Source of the DNA: Lachnospiraceae bacterium
Lineage (GTDB): Bacteria > Bacillota_A > Clostridia > Lachnospirales > Lachnospiraceae
Length of the DNA: 22,302 nt
Reading direction: 5' to 3'
NCBI GenBank assembly: GCA_021770615.1
Contig: JAETQR010000057.1
Location: 1-22,302 of the forward strand
This document shows, in pieces, positions 6,245 to 13,772 of this stretch. Position numbers and translations under genes: made by a program. The notes under the pieces were generated by a model. That model did not search any database. It was not told the DNA's origin and saw only the letters and a program-made list of their open reading frames with translations. The first letter of the stretch is position 1; the number at the start of each line of letters is the position of its first letter.

Positions 6245-7378
6245 CTAACCAGCCATTGGCATAGCCGCATTTAAAAGGACTCTGGCTGCAGCCGGGATCA
6301 GATGGTTCTTGCCGGAATAACTCTGTGCGAACCACTCCAGGTTCTTTGGGCTTTCCACTGCAACCTGTCCCATCGTCTTACCGCCAAACTTCCCGTTCCC
6401 GTTAATCACTACCTGCGTAGCCTGTTCATACGTCATGCGCTGTACCAGTTCTTCTACCGGAAGTGATTCATCCAGAGAAGCGGTGGGAGAGTACTGACTA
6501 GAAGACTGGGAATTCCCTTGCATCTGCGGCATCTGACCTGCCTGCTGGTTCTGATTCCCAAAACTATTCTGCATCTGAGGTGTTCCTGACGGATTCTGCC
6601 CGATCGTTGTGCCTTTTTCCTGAGCCTGCTGATAAAACTGGTTCATCATAGGATTGGATTGTGCTGACACCGAAGACTGTGGATTAGCTGTTCCCTGCGG
6701 TATAGTCTGTGACTGATTGCCCTGGTTCTGTGCGGTTGCCTGCATGCCTTGATTTTCCGTCATGGCATGCTGCATCTGCGGGTTCCCTGCCATAGCGAGC
6801 TGTGGATTCTGTCCATACTGATTAGCAGGTGGGATATTGTTCCCCTGCATACCAGACTGCATCTGTGGGTTCCGCGTCATGCCTCCCTGTGGGATATCAT
6901 TCCCCTGTACCTGGGATTGCACCACTGTCCCCGGAATCTGGATTCCCGCATCTACCTGCATAGGATCATTCTCTTCCCCCACATCGGCAAACTGGAGACC
7001 AAATCCGGCATCAGAGAGCGCACGTCCTACGGCAGCCGTCTCCGCCATTTCCAAAAATTTATCCCCAAAATTTGGATCATTAGTTCGGAATCTCTGGGAA
7101 AATGCATTGGCAATATAATTTTCCTCTGCATCGCATTTATCCAGATAGATTCTTGCCTCCACGATTGCCATGTTCTCCGTAAAGCTTCGGATACTGCTGA
7201 CAATCTTTCCTAACGGATGTACAAGACGGAACCATAGCTTCCGGTATTTCACATCCAGATAAAGTTGATCCTCCCGTCCCTCCTTAGTAAGTGTTCTTGC
7301 CAGCTCCATCGGGTTAAATCCCTCTACACGGTTCAATGCCGCGACTGCCTCTGACCGGTCATATAACTTTTCTTTCAT
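6245..7378 (-). CDS. Putative Rad52/Erf-type single-strand annealing protein with Q/N-rich linker
   Basis: A 377-residue protein in three parts. Residues 1-145 form a compact domain with MAETAAVGRALSDAGFGLQF at 111-130, close to the AET..GRAL..AGFG signature of Erf/Rad52-like annealing proteins. Residues 150-300 are low complexity, rich in Q, N, M, G and P, with repeated NPQMQ units, probably disordered. Residues 305-377 are a conserved-looking tail (GKTMGQVAVESPKNLEWF), similar to a motif appended to some exonucleases and recombinases. AAAGGAG precedes the ATG by nine bases. With the YqaJ nuclease upstream it would form an exonuclease-annealase pair. The family call rests on one motif and on context. 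Confidence 0.62.
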   Translation of the reverse strand: MKEKLYDRSEAVAALNRVEGFNPMELARTLTKEGREDQLYLDVKYRKLWFRLVHPLGKIVSSIRSFTENMAIVEARIYLDKCDAEENYIANAFSQRFRTNDPNFGDKFLEMAETAAVGRALSDAGFGLQFADVGEENDPMQVDAGIQIPGTVVQSQVQGNDIPQGGMTRNPQMQSGMQGNNIPPANQYGQNPQLAMAGNPQMQHAMTENQGMQATAQNQGNQSQTIPQGTANPQSSVSAQSNPMMNQFYQQAQEKGTTIGQNPSGTPQMQNSFGNQNQQAGQMPQMQGNSQSSSQYSPTASLDESLPVEELVQRMTYEQATQVVINGNGKFGGKTMGQVAVESPKNLEWFAQSYSGKNHLIPAAARVLLNAAMPMAG

Positions 7379-7404
7379 TCTCTTACGCTCCTTTCATTCT
7401 CTTC

Positions 7405-7461
7405 GTGAAAAAGAAATGCAGACGATACCCTTTCATAAGAGTAATAGTCTGCATTTCTTTT
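7405..7461. terminator. Long hairpin terminator before the annealing-protein gene
   Basis: AAAAGAAATGCAGAC at 7409-7423 is perfectly complementary to 7447-7461, giving a 15-bp stem with a 23-nt loop and T/A tails on both sides. It sits 30 bases upstream of the annealing-protein start, with no room for a promoter after it. Expression of the downstream genes therefore needs read-through or antitermination. Confidence 0.75.
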
Positions 7462-7502
7462 AGATTGGAAAATTCTTCTGTTTTTTATACTTTTTTAATA
7501 AT

Positions 7503-7619
7503 TTATTGAAATATCATACATAAAACCAGGAATATACCTAACGATACTAAGATCATTTCCGCAATCCCATGTTTCCTCATAATACATATCCCTAAGATAA
7601 GAGAAATCAGTAATTTCAT
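7503..7619 (-). CDS. 38-residue two-helix membrane peptide
   Basis: This small gene encodes a peptide starting MKLLISLILGICIM. After a short polar turn (RKHGIAE) comes a second hydrophobic stretch, MILVSLGIFLVLCMIF, ending in Q. Evidence for translation is strong for its size: the stop of recD2 is followed at once by AAGGAGG, then five bases and the ATG, so it is almost certainly coupled to the helicase gene. Two short membrane helices in a hairpin suggest a membrane-embedded peptide. The function is unknown; candidates are a toxin-like or regulatory peptide, or a membrane tether for the replication machinery. I recognise no family. Confidence 0.68.
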   Translation of the reverse strand: MKLLISLILGICIMRKHGIAEMILVSLGIFLVLCMIFQ

Positions 7620-7629
7620 TTTTTCCTCC

Positions 7630-9864
7630 TTAAACTGCCAGCTTCAACTGTTCCATCTCTTTTGTTTTCTGCCTTTGTTCTGCCTTATAATATCCCTGGA
7701 TTCTCTGCCCTAAGACTGTATTGCGCTTTCCGCTGTCATCCGTATGGATACACTGGCACACTGCGTTCCAGTCTCCAACCAAATAAACCTTGCATTTCGC
7801 CCTGGTAATCGCTGTATAGAGAATATTGCGCTTCAGCATGGTGTAAAATGCCTTCACACATGGGATAATCACAACAGGATATTCGGAACCCTGGGATTTA
7901 TGGATGGTGATTGCGTTGGCATGCTCCACCATCTCCAACTGTTCTCTTTCATATCTAACTATCCGGTTTTCCGAGAACAAGATCTGCACCTTCTGGCTTT
8001 CATCCGAATCCTCATAAATATCCTGGATAATTCCCATGTCCCCATTGCTGACCAGATCCGTATTCTTGTTCTGCAGAATCTTATCGCCGACCCGAAACAC
8101 ATCTTTTCCTATCGTAATCTCACTCTTTCCGATATCAGGCGGGTTAATCAGATCCTCTAATGTCCGGTTCAATTCCACCACGCCGGCGGCAGTCTTTACA
8201 CGGTAGGATGTCAATATCTGCACCTGCTCCAATCCGTATTTCCTGACTTCCTCCAGATACAGCTTCTTTACCGTCTCTGCAGTCGGTTCCGTTCCTTTGC
8301 ATGGGACAAATACAAAATCTTCACCCATATAAAGGCGCGTTTGGTTCTGCTGGATCAGCTTCGCGTTCAACGGGATATTGCTTGACGCGCCCTGCCGGTA
8401 AACCATATCCAGTACCGTTACCGGAATCAGACCGCAGCCAATCATCTGCCGGAACACATCCCCGGCTCCTACGGATGGAAGCTGGTCCACATCTCCTAAT
8501 AACAATACCCTTGCGCTGTCTTTGACCCTGCTGAAGAACTCATAAGCAAGGTGCATGTCTACCATGGAGACCTCATCTACATTCAGGAACTCTGCTTCCA
8601 AATACTGGAATCCCAGATTGTAGTCGCTTCCTCCGAGCAGACCTAATGCCATATGCATCGTGGATGCGTCTTCCTTGCCGGTGCTTTCCGCCATTCTCCT
8701 TGCCGCGCGTCCGGTAGGCGCCATTAGCTGTACCGAAGTCTTGCATTTCAGGCCATGGATATAAAGGATGACCTTCAGAACCGTCGTCTTGCCCGTTCCG
8801 GGACCGCCTGTGATGATACTCAAAGGGCTTTCAAACACCATCCTTACTGCCTGTTTCTGCCGTTCGGACAATGTAATGCCTAAGACCTGCTGTGCCTGCT
8901 CCAGTTCATTTTCAATCGGGAATGGTTGCTTTGCTGTCTGTATCCGTTTCGCAATCATCAACGCCGTCAGTCGTTCCTCCTCATACTGTTGGAAGATATA
9001 TACCTTCCCATAATCCACAACAATGCTCTGTTGCATGACCAGCTGATAGAGCACACGGCTGATATCCTGTTCTGTTACAGCCGGAACCGTTAAATCCTTA
9101 TTCAGCAATACTAATGTTTTATCCATTAGTGTCTCCTGATTCAAGTACAGATGCCCTTCCTTCATGGCTTCATGTAGGATATAGCTGAGACACCCTGAAA
9201 TACGCATGGGGTCATTCAGCGCCCTGCATAGCTGCCTGCCAATCGTATCCACCGTCAGAAAGCCGAAGCCTTTTACTGCACACAGCATATACGGTCGGTT
9301 TTGGATAATACGGACAGATTCTTCATGGAAGGTTTTCAGGATCATGTTCACCTTCTTCGGCGTCACCTTATAGGGAGCTAGAAATGTCATCAGCTCCCGG
9401 AATACCTGGTTCTGCCCGTAACATTCCACAATCTCCCTTAACTTTCGCTCAGAAATCCCCCGGATAGACAAGAGTTTTTCCGGAGACTTTTCTATCACAT
9501 CCAATGTCTGCAGCCCGAACTGCTGGTAGATTGCCTCCGCTGTCCTCTGCTTTACGCCTTTGATGGCTCCAGAAGAGAGATAGCCGATAATCCCTGCTTT
9601 TGTCCGCGGTACGATCTCCATAAAGGAGTCTACCTTCAGCTGCAGCCCATGGCTTCCGTTCTCCCAGTCACCTTCCATTTCCAGCTCAATCGTATCGGTC
9701 AGCGGCAGGTTATAACCTACCGCCGTAAAACCAATGATATTTCTGCTTTCCAAGTATTTATTTCTGGCAGAAAGGGGGACAGACTCATCGGAAGTGGAAT
9801 AGACAGCGACCGTAAATCCGTTTTCCTCGCTTAAGAAGATTTTATTTACATACCTGCAGCGCAT
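7630..9864 (-). CDS. recD2: RecD2-family ATP-dependent DNA helicase
   Basis: At 744 residues it has the full length of RecD2. The N-terminal domain is followed by helix-hairpin-helix repeats (GIIGYLSSGAIKGVKQRTAE at 91-110, LLSIRGISERKLREI at 131-145). Superfamily 1B motifs: Walker A GGPGTGKTT 353-361, APTGRAARRMAE 382-393, VDEVSM 429-434, GDVDQLPSVGAGD 457-469, YRQ 489-491, HKSQGSE 655-661 and YTAITRAK 683-690. The enzyme unwinds DNA 5' to 3' and typically aids recombination or repair. GGAGG lies six bases upstream of the ATG, inside the end of the preceding gene. It lies between the YqaJ nuclease and the annealing protein, suggesting an element-encoded processing pathway. It is not RecBCD-linked. 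Confidence 0.93.
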   Translation of the reverse strand: MRCRYVNKIFLSEENGFTVAVYSTSDESVPLSARNKYLESRNIIGFTAVGYNLPLTDTIELEMEGDWENGSHGLQLKVDSFMEIVPRTKAGIIGYLSSGAIKGVKQRTAEAIYQQFGLQTLDVIEKSPEKLLSIRGISERKLREIVECYGQNQVFRELMTFLAPYKVTPKKVNMILKTFHEESVRIIQNRPYMLCAVKGFGFLTVDTIGRQLCRALNDPMRISGCLSYILHEAMKEGHLYLNQETLMDKTLVLLNKDLTVPAVTEQDISRVLYQLVMQQSIVVDYGKVYIFQQYEEERLTALMIAKRIQTAKQPFPIENELEQAQQVLGITLSERQKQAVRMVFESPLSIITGGPGTGKTTVLKVILYIHGLKCKTSVQLMAPTGRAARRMAESTGKEDASTMHMALGLLGGSDYNLGFQYLEAEFLNVDEVSMVDMHLAYEFFSRVKDSARVLLLGDVDQLPSVGAGDVFRQMIGCGLIPVTVLDMVYRQGASSNIPLNAKLIQQNQTRLYMGEDFVFVPCKGTEPTAETVKKLYLEEVRKYGLEQVQILTSYRVKTAAGVVELNRTLEDLINPPDIGKSEITIGKDVFRVGDKILQNKNTDLVSNGDMGIIQDIYEDSDESQKVQILFSENRIVRYEREQLEMVEHANAITIHKSQGSEYPVVIIPCVKAFYTMLKRNILYTAITRAKCKVYLVGDWNAVCQCIHTDDSGKRNTVLGQRIQGYYKAEQRQKTKEMEQLKLAV

Positions 9865-9865
9865 C

Positions 9866-10303
9866 CTATTCCTCCTTCCAGCTTTCTATGGCCCTGAGTT
9901 CAAAAGGCTTCTCCTCACTGTCATACCAGTAAACTTCCATGCCCTTTGCAAATGCTTCCTTGATTTCCCCTGCCATGCCAGAACTAATACGTCTGCCGCA
10001 GATAATCAAGGTATCAGTGGAAGTGCGCTGATGCGCACGCAGGTCATCAAACCTTCGGTTTGGTGACATTTTATCACACAACTCCATCAGCTCCATCCCG
10101 ATCCGGAGTGCGGTTTCCCGTTCCTCCGGAATCGAATCATCTAACATCAGGGGCAGATACGCGTGGGAAGCAAACGTCCTGCAATGATAGAGAACCTGCA
10201 TCCTCTCCATATAAAACCTTGCCATGTCCATGTTGTGGCTGACTCCCTTCGCATCAGGGGCAGAAAGCGGAGAGCAGATATATGCTTTTTTTCCGCTTAA
10301 CAT
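9866..10303 (-). CDS. DUF4406/DUF7768-like, nucleoside deoxyribosyltransferase-fold protein
   Basis: A 145-residue protein with the small Rossmann-like layout of the nucleoside 2-deoxyribosyltransferase superfamily. KKAYICSPLSA at residues 5-15 forms the first strand and loop. HAYLPLMLDD (47-56) is the second, and DTLIICGRRISSGMAGEIK at 97-115 is followed by a final strand MEVYWY. The conserved G..E..A pattern (E113) matches the catalytic Glu region, but activity is uncertain. ATG 10303 overlaps the nuclease stop and has AAGGAGG seven bases away; the GTG at 10306 is poorly spaced. Proteins of this type occur in phages and ICEs, perhaps in nucleotide handling or defence evasion; the role here is unknown. 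Confidence 0.66.
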   Translation of the reverse strand: MLSGKKAYICSPLSAPDAKGVSHNMDMARFYMERMQVLYHCRTFASHAYLPLMLDDSIPEERETALRIGMELMELCDKMSPNRRFDDLRAHQRTSTDTLIICGRRISSGMAGEIKEAFAKGMEVYWYDSEEKPFELRAIESWKEE

Positions 10304-11346
10304 CACGCCGCCTCCTTCTTTACTCGGAATGTCCTGCTTTCCGTGGTTTTTGTATATTCCTCAAAAATATCCGGATGCTGGATTTTCAGCTTTTCCATTG
10401 CGTCTTTCCCAACCTGGGTTCGCCTGGTTGGATTATAAGTAATCCGGTAACGGCTGATCCCATCGGATAAGACTGCCTTGCAGGAAGCGCCAAGCTGTTC
10501 TACAAACGGCACACTAAGCTCCCTCTGCATTGCCTCAATTTCCTTTTTCCGTTTTTCCAATTGGGATTTTTCTTCTGATAAGGTAAGATACTTTTCAAGA
10601 TCAACAGAATGTTGCACCCCAATCTCAATCTCCGGAAGCTCCTTGTCGGCATACCCGCCGTATTTCCGGATGCTTGCAAGGATCAGGTCAGGTTTGCCGT
10701 TGTATGGCGGCTCTGCCTGCTTTTCCACATATTCCTTCCAGAAATATTCTTCCTGGGAAATGATCTCTTCCTCCTCCATCACATCCCGCTCAATCGGACG
10801 GATGACAAATTCATTCTCATTATTTCCATAGAGACAGGCAATATAGGCTTTCTCCATGTTCATCACAGACAGATAATGCCTTACCTGCAGGACGTAATGC
10901 TCCGGGATTCCTCCGTCCTCCCACTTGGTCCTGGCATTATAATTGCAGGTCTTGCACTCTAAAATGCCATACGAGCCATCCGGGAAAATGATAAAGAAAT
11001 CCACATCAGCCAGCATAAACGGATACAACGGATGCCGGAACATCTTCCGTACCGGGAATACGGTAAGCCCTGTCTTCTTTGCGAAGATCTCAGCTACTAA
11101 GTCCTCCAGCCGGTGACCGACTTCCTTTGCCACCCAGTTGCTTTCTTCTTCAATCAATGGTTCAATTCCGAGCTTATCATTATAAAGGTCACGGATGGTT
11201 GCAAAGGGGGAAATCCCCATAATGGCAGCAACGTCGCTTCCTCCGATCCCAAGCTTCCGGTATGAAAGCCAATCCTCACGGGACAGGATATCCGTATCAA
11301 CAATAACCTCTGGTTCATAATTCAGATTCAAACTTGTCTGGTTCAT
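10303..11346 (-). CDS. YqaJ-type (lambda exonuclease-like) recombination nuclease
   Basis: A 347-residue PD-(D/E)XK nuclease. GIGGSDVAAIMGISPF at 33-48 is the YqaJ signature. GHRLEDL (77-83), D114 in LADVDFF, E130 and K132 in ILECKTC, and Q154 in YVLQVRHYL complete the active-site pattern. A coiled-coil helix (250-275) and a C-terminal tail follow. Such enzymes resect one strand of double-stranded DNA and load a partner annealing protein, here probably 6245-7378. I chose ATG 11346 because AGGAGG lies directly upstream; the TTG at 11361 would place that site inside the gene. It overlaps the next gene by one base and lies second in the operon. Confidence 0.9.
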   Translation of the reverse strand: MNQTSLNLNYEPEVIVDTDILSREDWLSYRKLGIGGSDVAAIMGISPFATIRDLYNDKLGIEPLIEEESNWVAKEVGHRLEDLVAEIFAKKTGLTVFPVRKMFRHPLYPFMLADVDFFIIFPDGSYGILECKTCNYNARTKWEDGGIPEHYVLQVRHYLSVMNMEKAYIACLYGNNENEFVIRPIERDVMEEEEIISQEEYFWKEYVEKQAEPPYNGKPDLILASIRKYGGYADKELPEIEIGVQHSVDLEKYLTLSEEKSQLEKRKKEIEAMQRELSVPFVEQLGASCKAVLSDGISRYRITYNPTRRTQVGKDAMEKLKIQHPDIFEEYTKTTESRTFRVKKEAA

Positions 11347-11399
11347 CTTAATCCTCCTCAATTTTCATTAAATATGTCTCTTTATGGCTTCTCATACCG

Positions 11400-12542
11400 T
11401 TACCACTTGATTGCGCCGCTGACATCATATTCTTTCCAGTTCAGCGCCAATGCACGGGTCACCTGCTCCTCTAAGCTGATAATCCCATGTCCCTGCATCC
11501 CTTCGCAGGCTGCAAAAAAGCATGCCTCATTGATTGCAAAGTAAAGGTCATGGGCGGTACAGGGATCTGTCCCGTTCTGGTTCTCAAACATTTCTGCCAC
11601 TTCATTGATCAGCTTTTTCCGGATCCCGATACGTTTCATCACAAGCTTCAGGCAGTTTAAAGGATTCCGGATTTCAATATCCATCAGCTTCGTCATATCC
11701 GCAACCGCGTCCTGATATCTGGAACAAAGCATCCTCAGATTGTTCATAAACTGCACCAGGTCTGCACCTCCGGTATGAGCTAATTTAATCGGGCTTCCGA
11801 GATTAATGGTCCGGTTCCCGCTGTCACACAACAGCATCGGGTACAGATTCGCACCGCTGGCCGCCACATCTGAAGTAGTGAGCCTTACGGCAGGCGCAAT
11901 CACCTTGTCACTCATACCATGGTCGGCAAGGGCTGTCCGGTAAGTATCCAGAAGTTCCTGGTTTCCTCCAAGTTCCCACATAGCCGATACAATGGAATGG
12001 TCAAATGCGCCGGAGCCTTCCATATAACTGCTTCCTCTGAAATTTGCGTCAAGATACTGCATGGTGGTCTCAAAAACTGCGCGCATATCAAGAATGCTGT
12101 AATCGTGGCTGTCCCCGCCGTGTACGGCAGACACTTTCCCGTCCGCAATCTTAATCAGCGCATCTCCTTTTGCCACCTTCAGGCAATAGTTCACTACTTT
12201 CGCATAATTGGACTTCTCCAGCTTCCGTAAGCCTGCCCCGGAGATCCCTGCACGGTCCAGGATGGTTTTAATGGCACAGTCCCGTACCGGGTAGGTTTCC
12301 CCTCTGACCTTTAATGCCAGCTGGGTATTCTTCTCTGTGTCCTTTAAAATATCCTCCCAGTCCGATACGGAAGTATCTCCCGCACATTCTGCCTCCTGGC
12401 TGATCGGAACCAGCCTGAGAGACCTGATAGGCTTACGGATCCATGTGGCAGCCTTTGCCCGTTCTTCCAGAAAATCCAGCATTTCCTTTGGGTTTGCAAA
12501 CGTCGTTTCAAATGCGTCTGCATAGATTCTTGTTTCATTCAT
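11400..12542 (-). CDS. DUF932-like protein, first gene of the recombination operon
   Basis: A 380-residue soluble protein from ATG 12542, which has AGGTGG eight bases upstream; a longer in-frame start at 12590 has no ribosome site. The body (DSHDYSILDMRAVFETTMQY near 160-180, then APAVRLTTSDVAASGANLYP) resembles the DUF932 plan, in which a late-middle segment reads as V.NSE.G..A. Similar proteins accompany recombination modules of phages and plasmids, but their biochemical role is not settled. As the first gene after the regulated promoter and leader, it is probably required early in element replication. Family assignment by eye is tentative. Confidence 0.55.
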   Translation of the reverse strand: MNETRIYADAFETTFANPKEMLDFLEERAKAATWIRKPIRSLRLVPISQEAECAGDTSVSDWEDILKDTEKNTQLALKVRGETYPVRDCAIKTILDRAGISGAGLRKLEKSNYAKVVNYCLKVAKGDALIKIADGKVSAVHGGDSHDYSILDMRAVFETTMQYLDANFRGSSYMEGSGAFDHSIVSAMWELGGNQELLDTYRTALADHGMSDKVIAPAVRLTTSDVAASGANLYPMLLCDSGNRTINLGSPIKLAHTGGADLVQFMNNLRMLCSRYQDAVADMTKLMDIEIRNPLNCLKLVMKRIGIRKKLINEVAEMFENQNGTDPCTAHDLYFAINEACFFAACEGMQGHGIISLEEQVTRALALNWKEYDVSGAIKW

Positions 12543-12653
12543 GTGTTCTTCCACCTTTCTTAAATAAATTTTTATCCATAAACGGCGCACTGGCCGGTTT
12601 TGGCAATATCATTCGTAAAATCTGCCTATGGCAGTTTTCTCCGAAAGATTGCA

Positions 12654-12695
12654 ATAAAAAAGGAATGAAACAGAGCTGTATTCTCCATTCATTCC
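12654..12695 (-). terminator. Second leader terminator (T2)
   Basis: GGAATGAA at 12662-12669 pairs with TTCATTCC at 12688-12695, an 8-bp perfect stem with an 18-nt loop. On the minus strand it is followed by six T residues (12656-12661). It lies within the untranslated leader between promoter 12901-12929 and the first gene. Confidence 0.7.
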
Positions 12696-12739
12696 ACATT
12701 AACTGGCCGGTATGCCGCTAAACATATCCCGCCAAAAAA

Positions 12740-12783
12740 CAAAAAGTGCCACTACAAGCCGGAAACGGCATATGGTGGCACTT
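12740..12783 (-). terminator. First leader terminator (T1)
   Basis: AAGTGCCAC at 12744-12752 pairs perfectly with GTGGCACTT at 12775-12783. Inside is a second stem, GCCG/CGGC, across a 4-nt loop at 12758-12769. On the minus strand the hairpin is followed by TTTTTG and six more T residues. It lies about 110 nt into the leader transcript, just after the small ORF at 12802-12882. Confidence 0.8.
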
Positions 12784-12801
12784 CTTACAAACATAAACAG
12801 C

Positions 12802-12882
12802 TTATGCAGACAGATTCTTTTTTCTGTCCTGTGCTTTTGGGATTCCTAACAATCCAAAAGCTTTCCCACAAAGGGCATGCAT
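12802..12882 (-). CDS. Possible 26-codon leader peptide
   Basis: An ATG-to-TAA frame encoding a peptide that begins MHALCGKAFGLLGIPK and ends in a basic patch, AQDRKKNLSA. It lies about 12 nt after the predicted transcription start and ends 19 bases before terminator T1. There is no ribosome-binding site, so translation would be close to leaderless; this is the chief argument against it. The frame also stays open upstream through the promoter. If translated, it would be well placed for ribosome-mediated attenuation of the recombination operon. I do not recognise the sequence. Confidence 0.35.
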   Translation of the reverse strand: MHALCGKAFGLLGIPKAQDRKKNLSA

Positions 12883-12889
12883 AAAATCA

Positions 12890-12981
12890 ACTATACCAGT
12901 ATAGTAACACAATATATGGTTGATGTCAATTTTATTTGTACTATATATAGTTCAATCTCTTAATCTATATACAATATATAG
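12890..12981. promoter_or_regulatory. Three palindromic operators with AACTATA half-sites
   Basis: ACTATAC-CA-GTATAGT at 12890-12905 (over the -10), ACTATATATAGT at 12940-12951 (upstream of the -35) and CTATATA-CAA-TATATAG at 12965-12981. The half-site recurs in the second XRE regulator's upstream region at 13357-13386, pointing to that protein as the binder. Confidence 0.65.
12901..12929 (-). promoter_or_regulatory. Strong sigma-A promoter of the recombination operon
   Basis: On the minus strand, TTGACA at 12924-12929 is separated by exactly 17 bases from TACTAT at 12901-12906. This is the best promoter match seen in the recombination region. The -10 overlaps a perfect palindrome, so repression by a bound dimer is likely. 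The predicted start is near 12894. Confidence 0.85.
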
Positions 12982-12982
12982 T

Positions 12983-13177
12983 CTATACATCATCTTCTAT
13001 AATAAACTCTATGGCCTCTCCCAGAAATTCCTTACATGTATGCTGAACCTTCCCATGCAGCCGGTCATCCTGCTTTGCAGATTCATTGCAGGGCTCCAGA
13101 TAAGGGCACTGGTCACAATTATTCTGTACAGCTTCCCTTAACCACTCAATTTCCTTTGCAGTTCCGATTACTTTCAT
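12983..13177 (-). CDS. Small cysteine-rich protein, possible zinc binder
   Basis: A 64-residue acidic protein. Four cysteines (C21, C24, C30, C48) in CDQCPYLEPC and HTCKEF could bind a metal ion. An N-terminal helix (GTAKEIEWLREAVQNN) and an acidic C-terminus flank them. AAGGAG precedes the ATG by nine bases. It lies between the XRE regulator, which is divergent, and the operator cluster, and is transcribed towards the recombination operon. It ends right beside the operators, so it may share their control. Function unknown; similar small Cys proteins are common in Clostridial elements. Confidence 0.62.
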   Translation of the reverse strand: MKVIGTAKEIEWLREAVQNNCDQCPYLEPCNESAKQDDRLHGKVQHTCKEFLGEAIEFIIEDDV

Positions 13178-13323
13178 TGGTTTTTACTCCTTCCGCTTTT
13201 TATCATACCAAAAATGTGATTTACCATAAAGAATCTACCATATAATTTTTACAGGAATTCTTTCAGCTAACCTAATTTATTTCCAGTGAATATAAAAACA
13301 TCCATTAGTTTTTCTCATAATGT

Positions 13324-13386
13324 ATTATATCCACAATATACGGATATAATCAATCATATAGTTTTAATTATGGTATTTATAACTAT
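13324..13386. promoter_or_regulatory. Inverted repeats upstream of second XRE regulator
   Basis: ATTATATCC 13324-13332 is mirrored by GGATATAAT 13342-13350. ATAGTTTTAA 13358-13367 is mirrored, with one mismatch, by TTATAACTAT 13377-13386. The second pair overlaps a TATTAT -10 candidate at 13384-13389; another -10 candidate, TAAAAT, is at 13419-13424. These fit autoregulation of the XRE gene. Confidence 0.55.
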
Positions 13387-13444
13387 TATATTCCGTAATT
13401 CTACATAAGCAAATGGGATAAAATGAGTTTGTGAGGTGTAGAAG

Positions 13445-13762
13445 ATGGATAAAAGGTATGTAGCAGACCGTATCACAGAGCTGCGGATCAAGAAAAATGT
13501 ATCAGAATATCAGATGAGCCTGGATCTTGGGAAGAACAAAAGCTATATCCAGAATATCAGCTCCGGACGTTCCCTGCCTTCCATGAGCCAGTTTTATGAA
13601 ATCTGCCAATATTTTAATATTACACCGCACCAGTTCTTTGACGAGGAATTACATAACCTTCCGCTGTACCAGAAAGCCTGTGACCTTCTGAAGCAGTTAG
13701 ATGAAGACGACATGATGACAATTATTCCTCTCTTAAAACGCTTGTCTAGCAAAGAAAAATAA
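13445..13762 (+). CDS. XRE-family transcriptional regulator
   Basis: A 105-residue protein with an N-terminal HTH: YVADRITELRIKKNVSEYQM, then LGKNKSYIQNISSGRSLPSM as turn and recognition helix, and FFDEE closing the domain at about residue 67. A short helical tail (KACDLLKQLDEDDMMTIIPL) probably dimerises. GAGGTG lies seven bases before the ATG. It is divergent from the Cys-rich gene and the recombination operon and shares AACTATA half-sites with the operon promoter, so it is probably the repressor of replication/recombination in segment A. That target assignment is inferred. A clean terminator follows at 13773. Confidence 0.82.
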   Translation: MDKRYVADRITELRIKKNVSEYQMSLDLGKNKSYIQNISSGRSLPSMSQFYEICQYFNITPHQFFDEELHNLPLYQKACDLLKQLDEDDMMTIIPLLKRLSSKEK

Positions 13763-13772
13763 GGAATCTTAT

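Noticed and set aside
6749..7213. 154-residue plus-strand ORF
   Set aside because: Antisense shadow of the Q/N-rich coding region, without a ribosome site.
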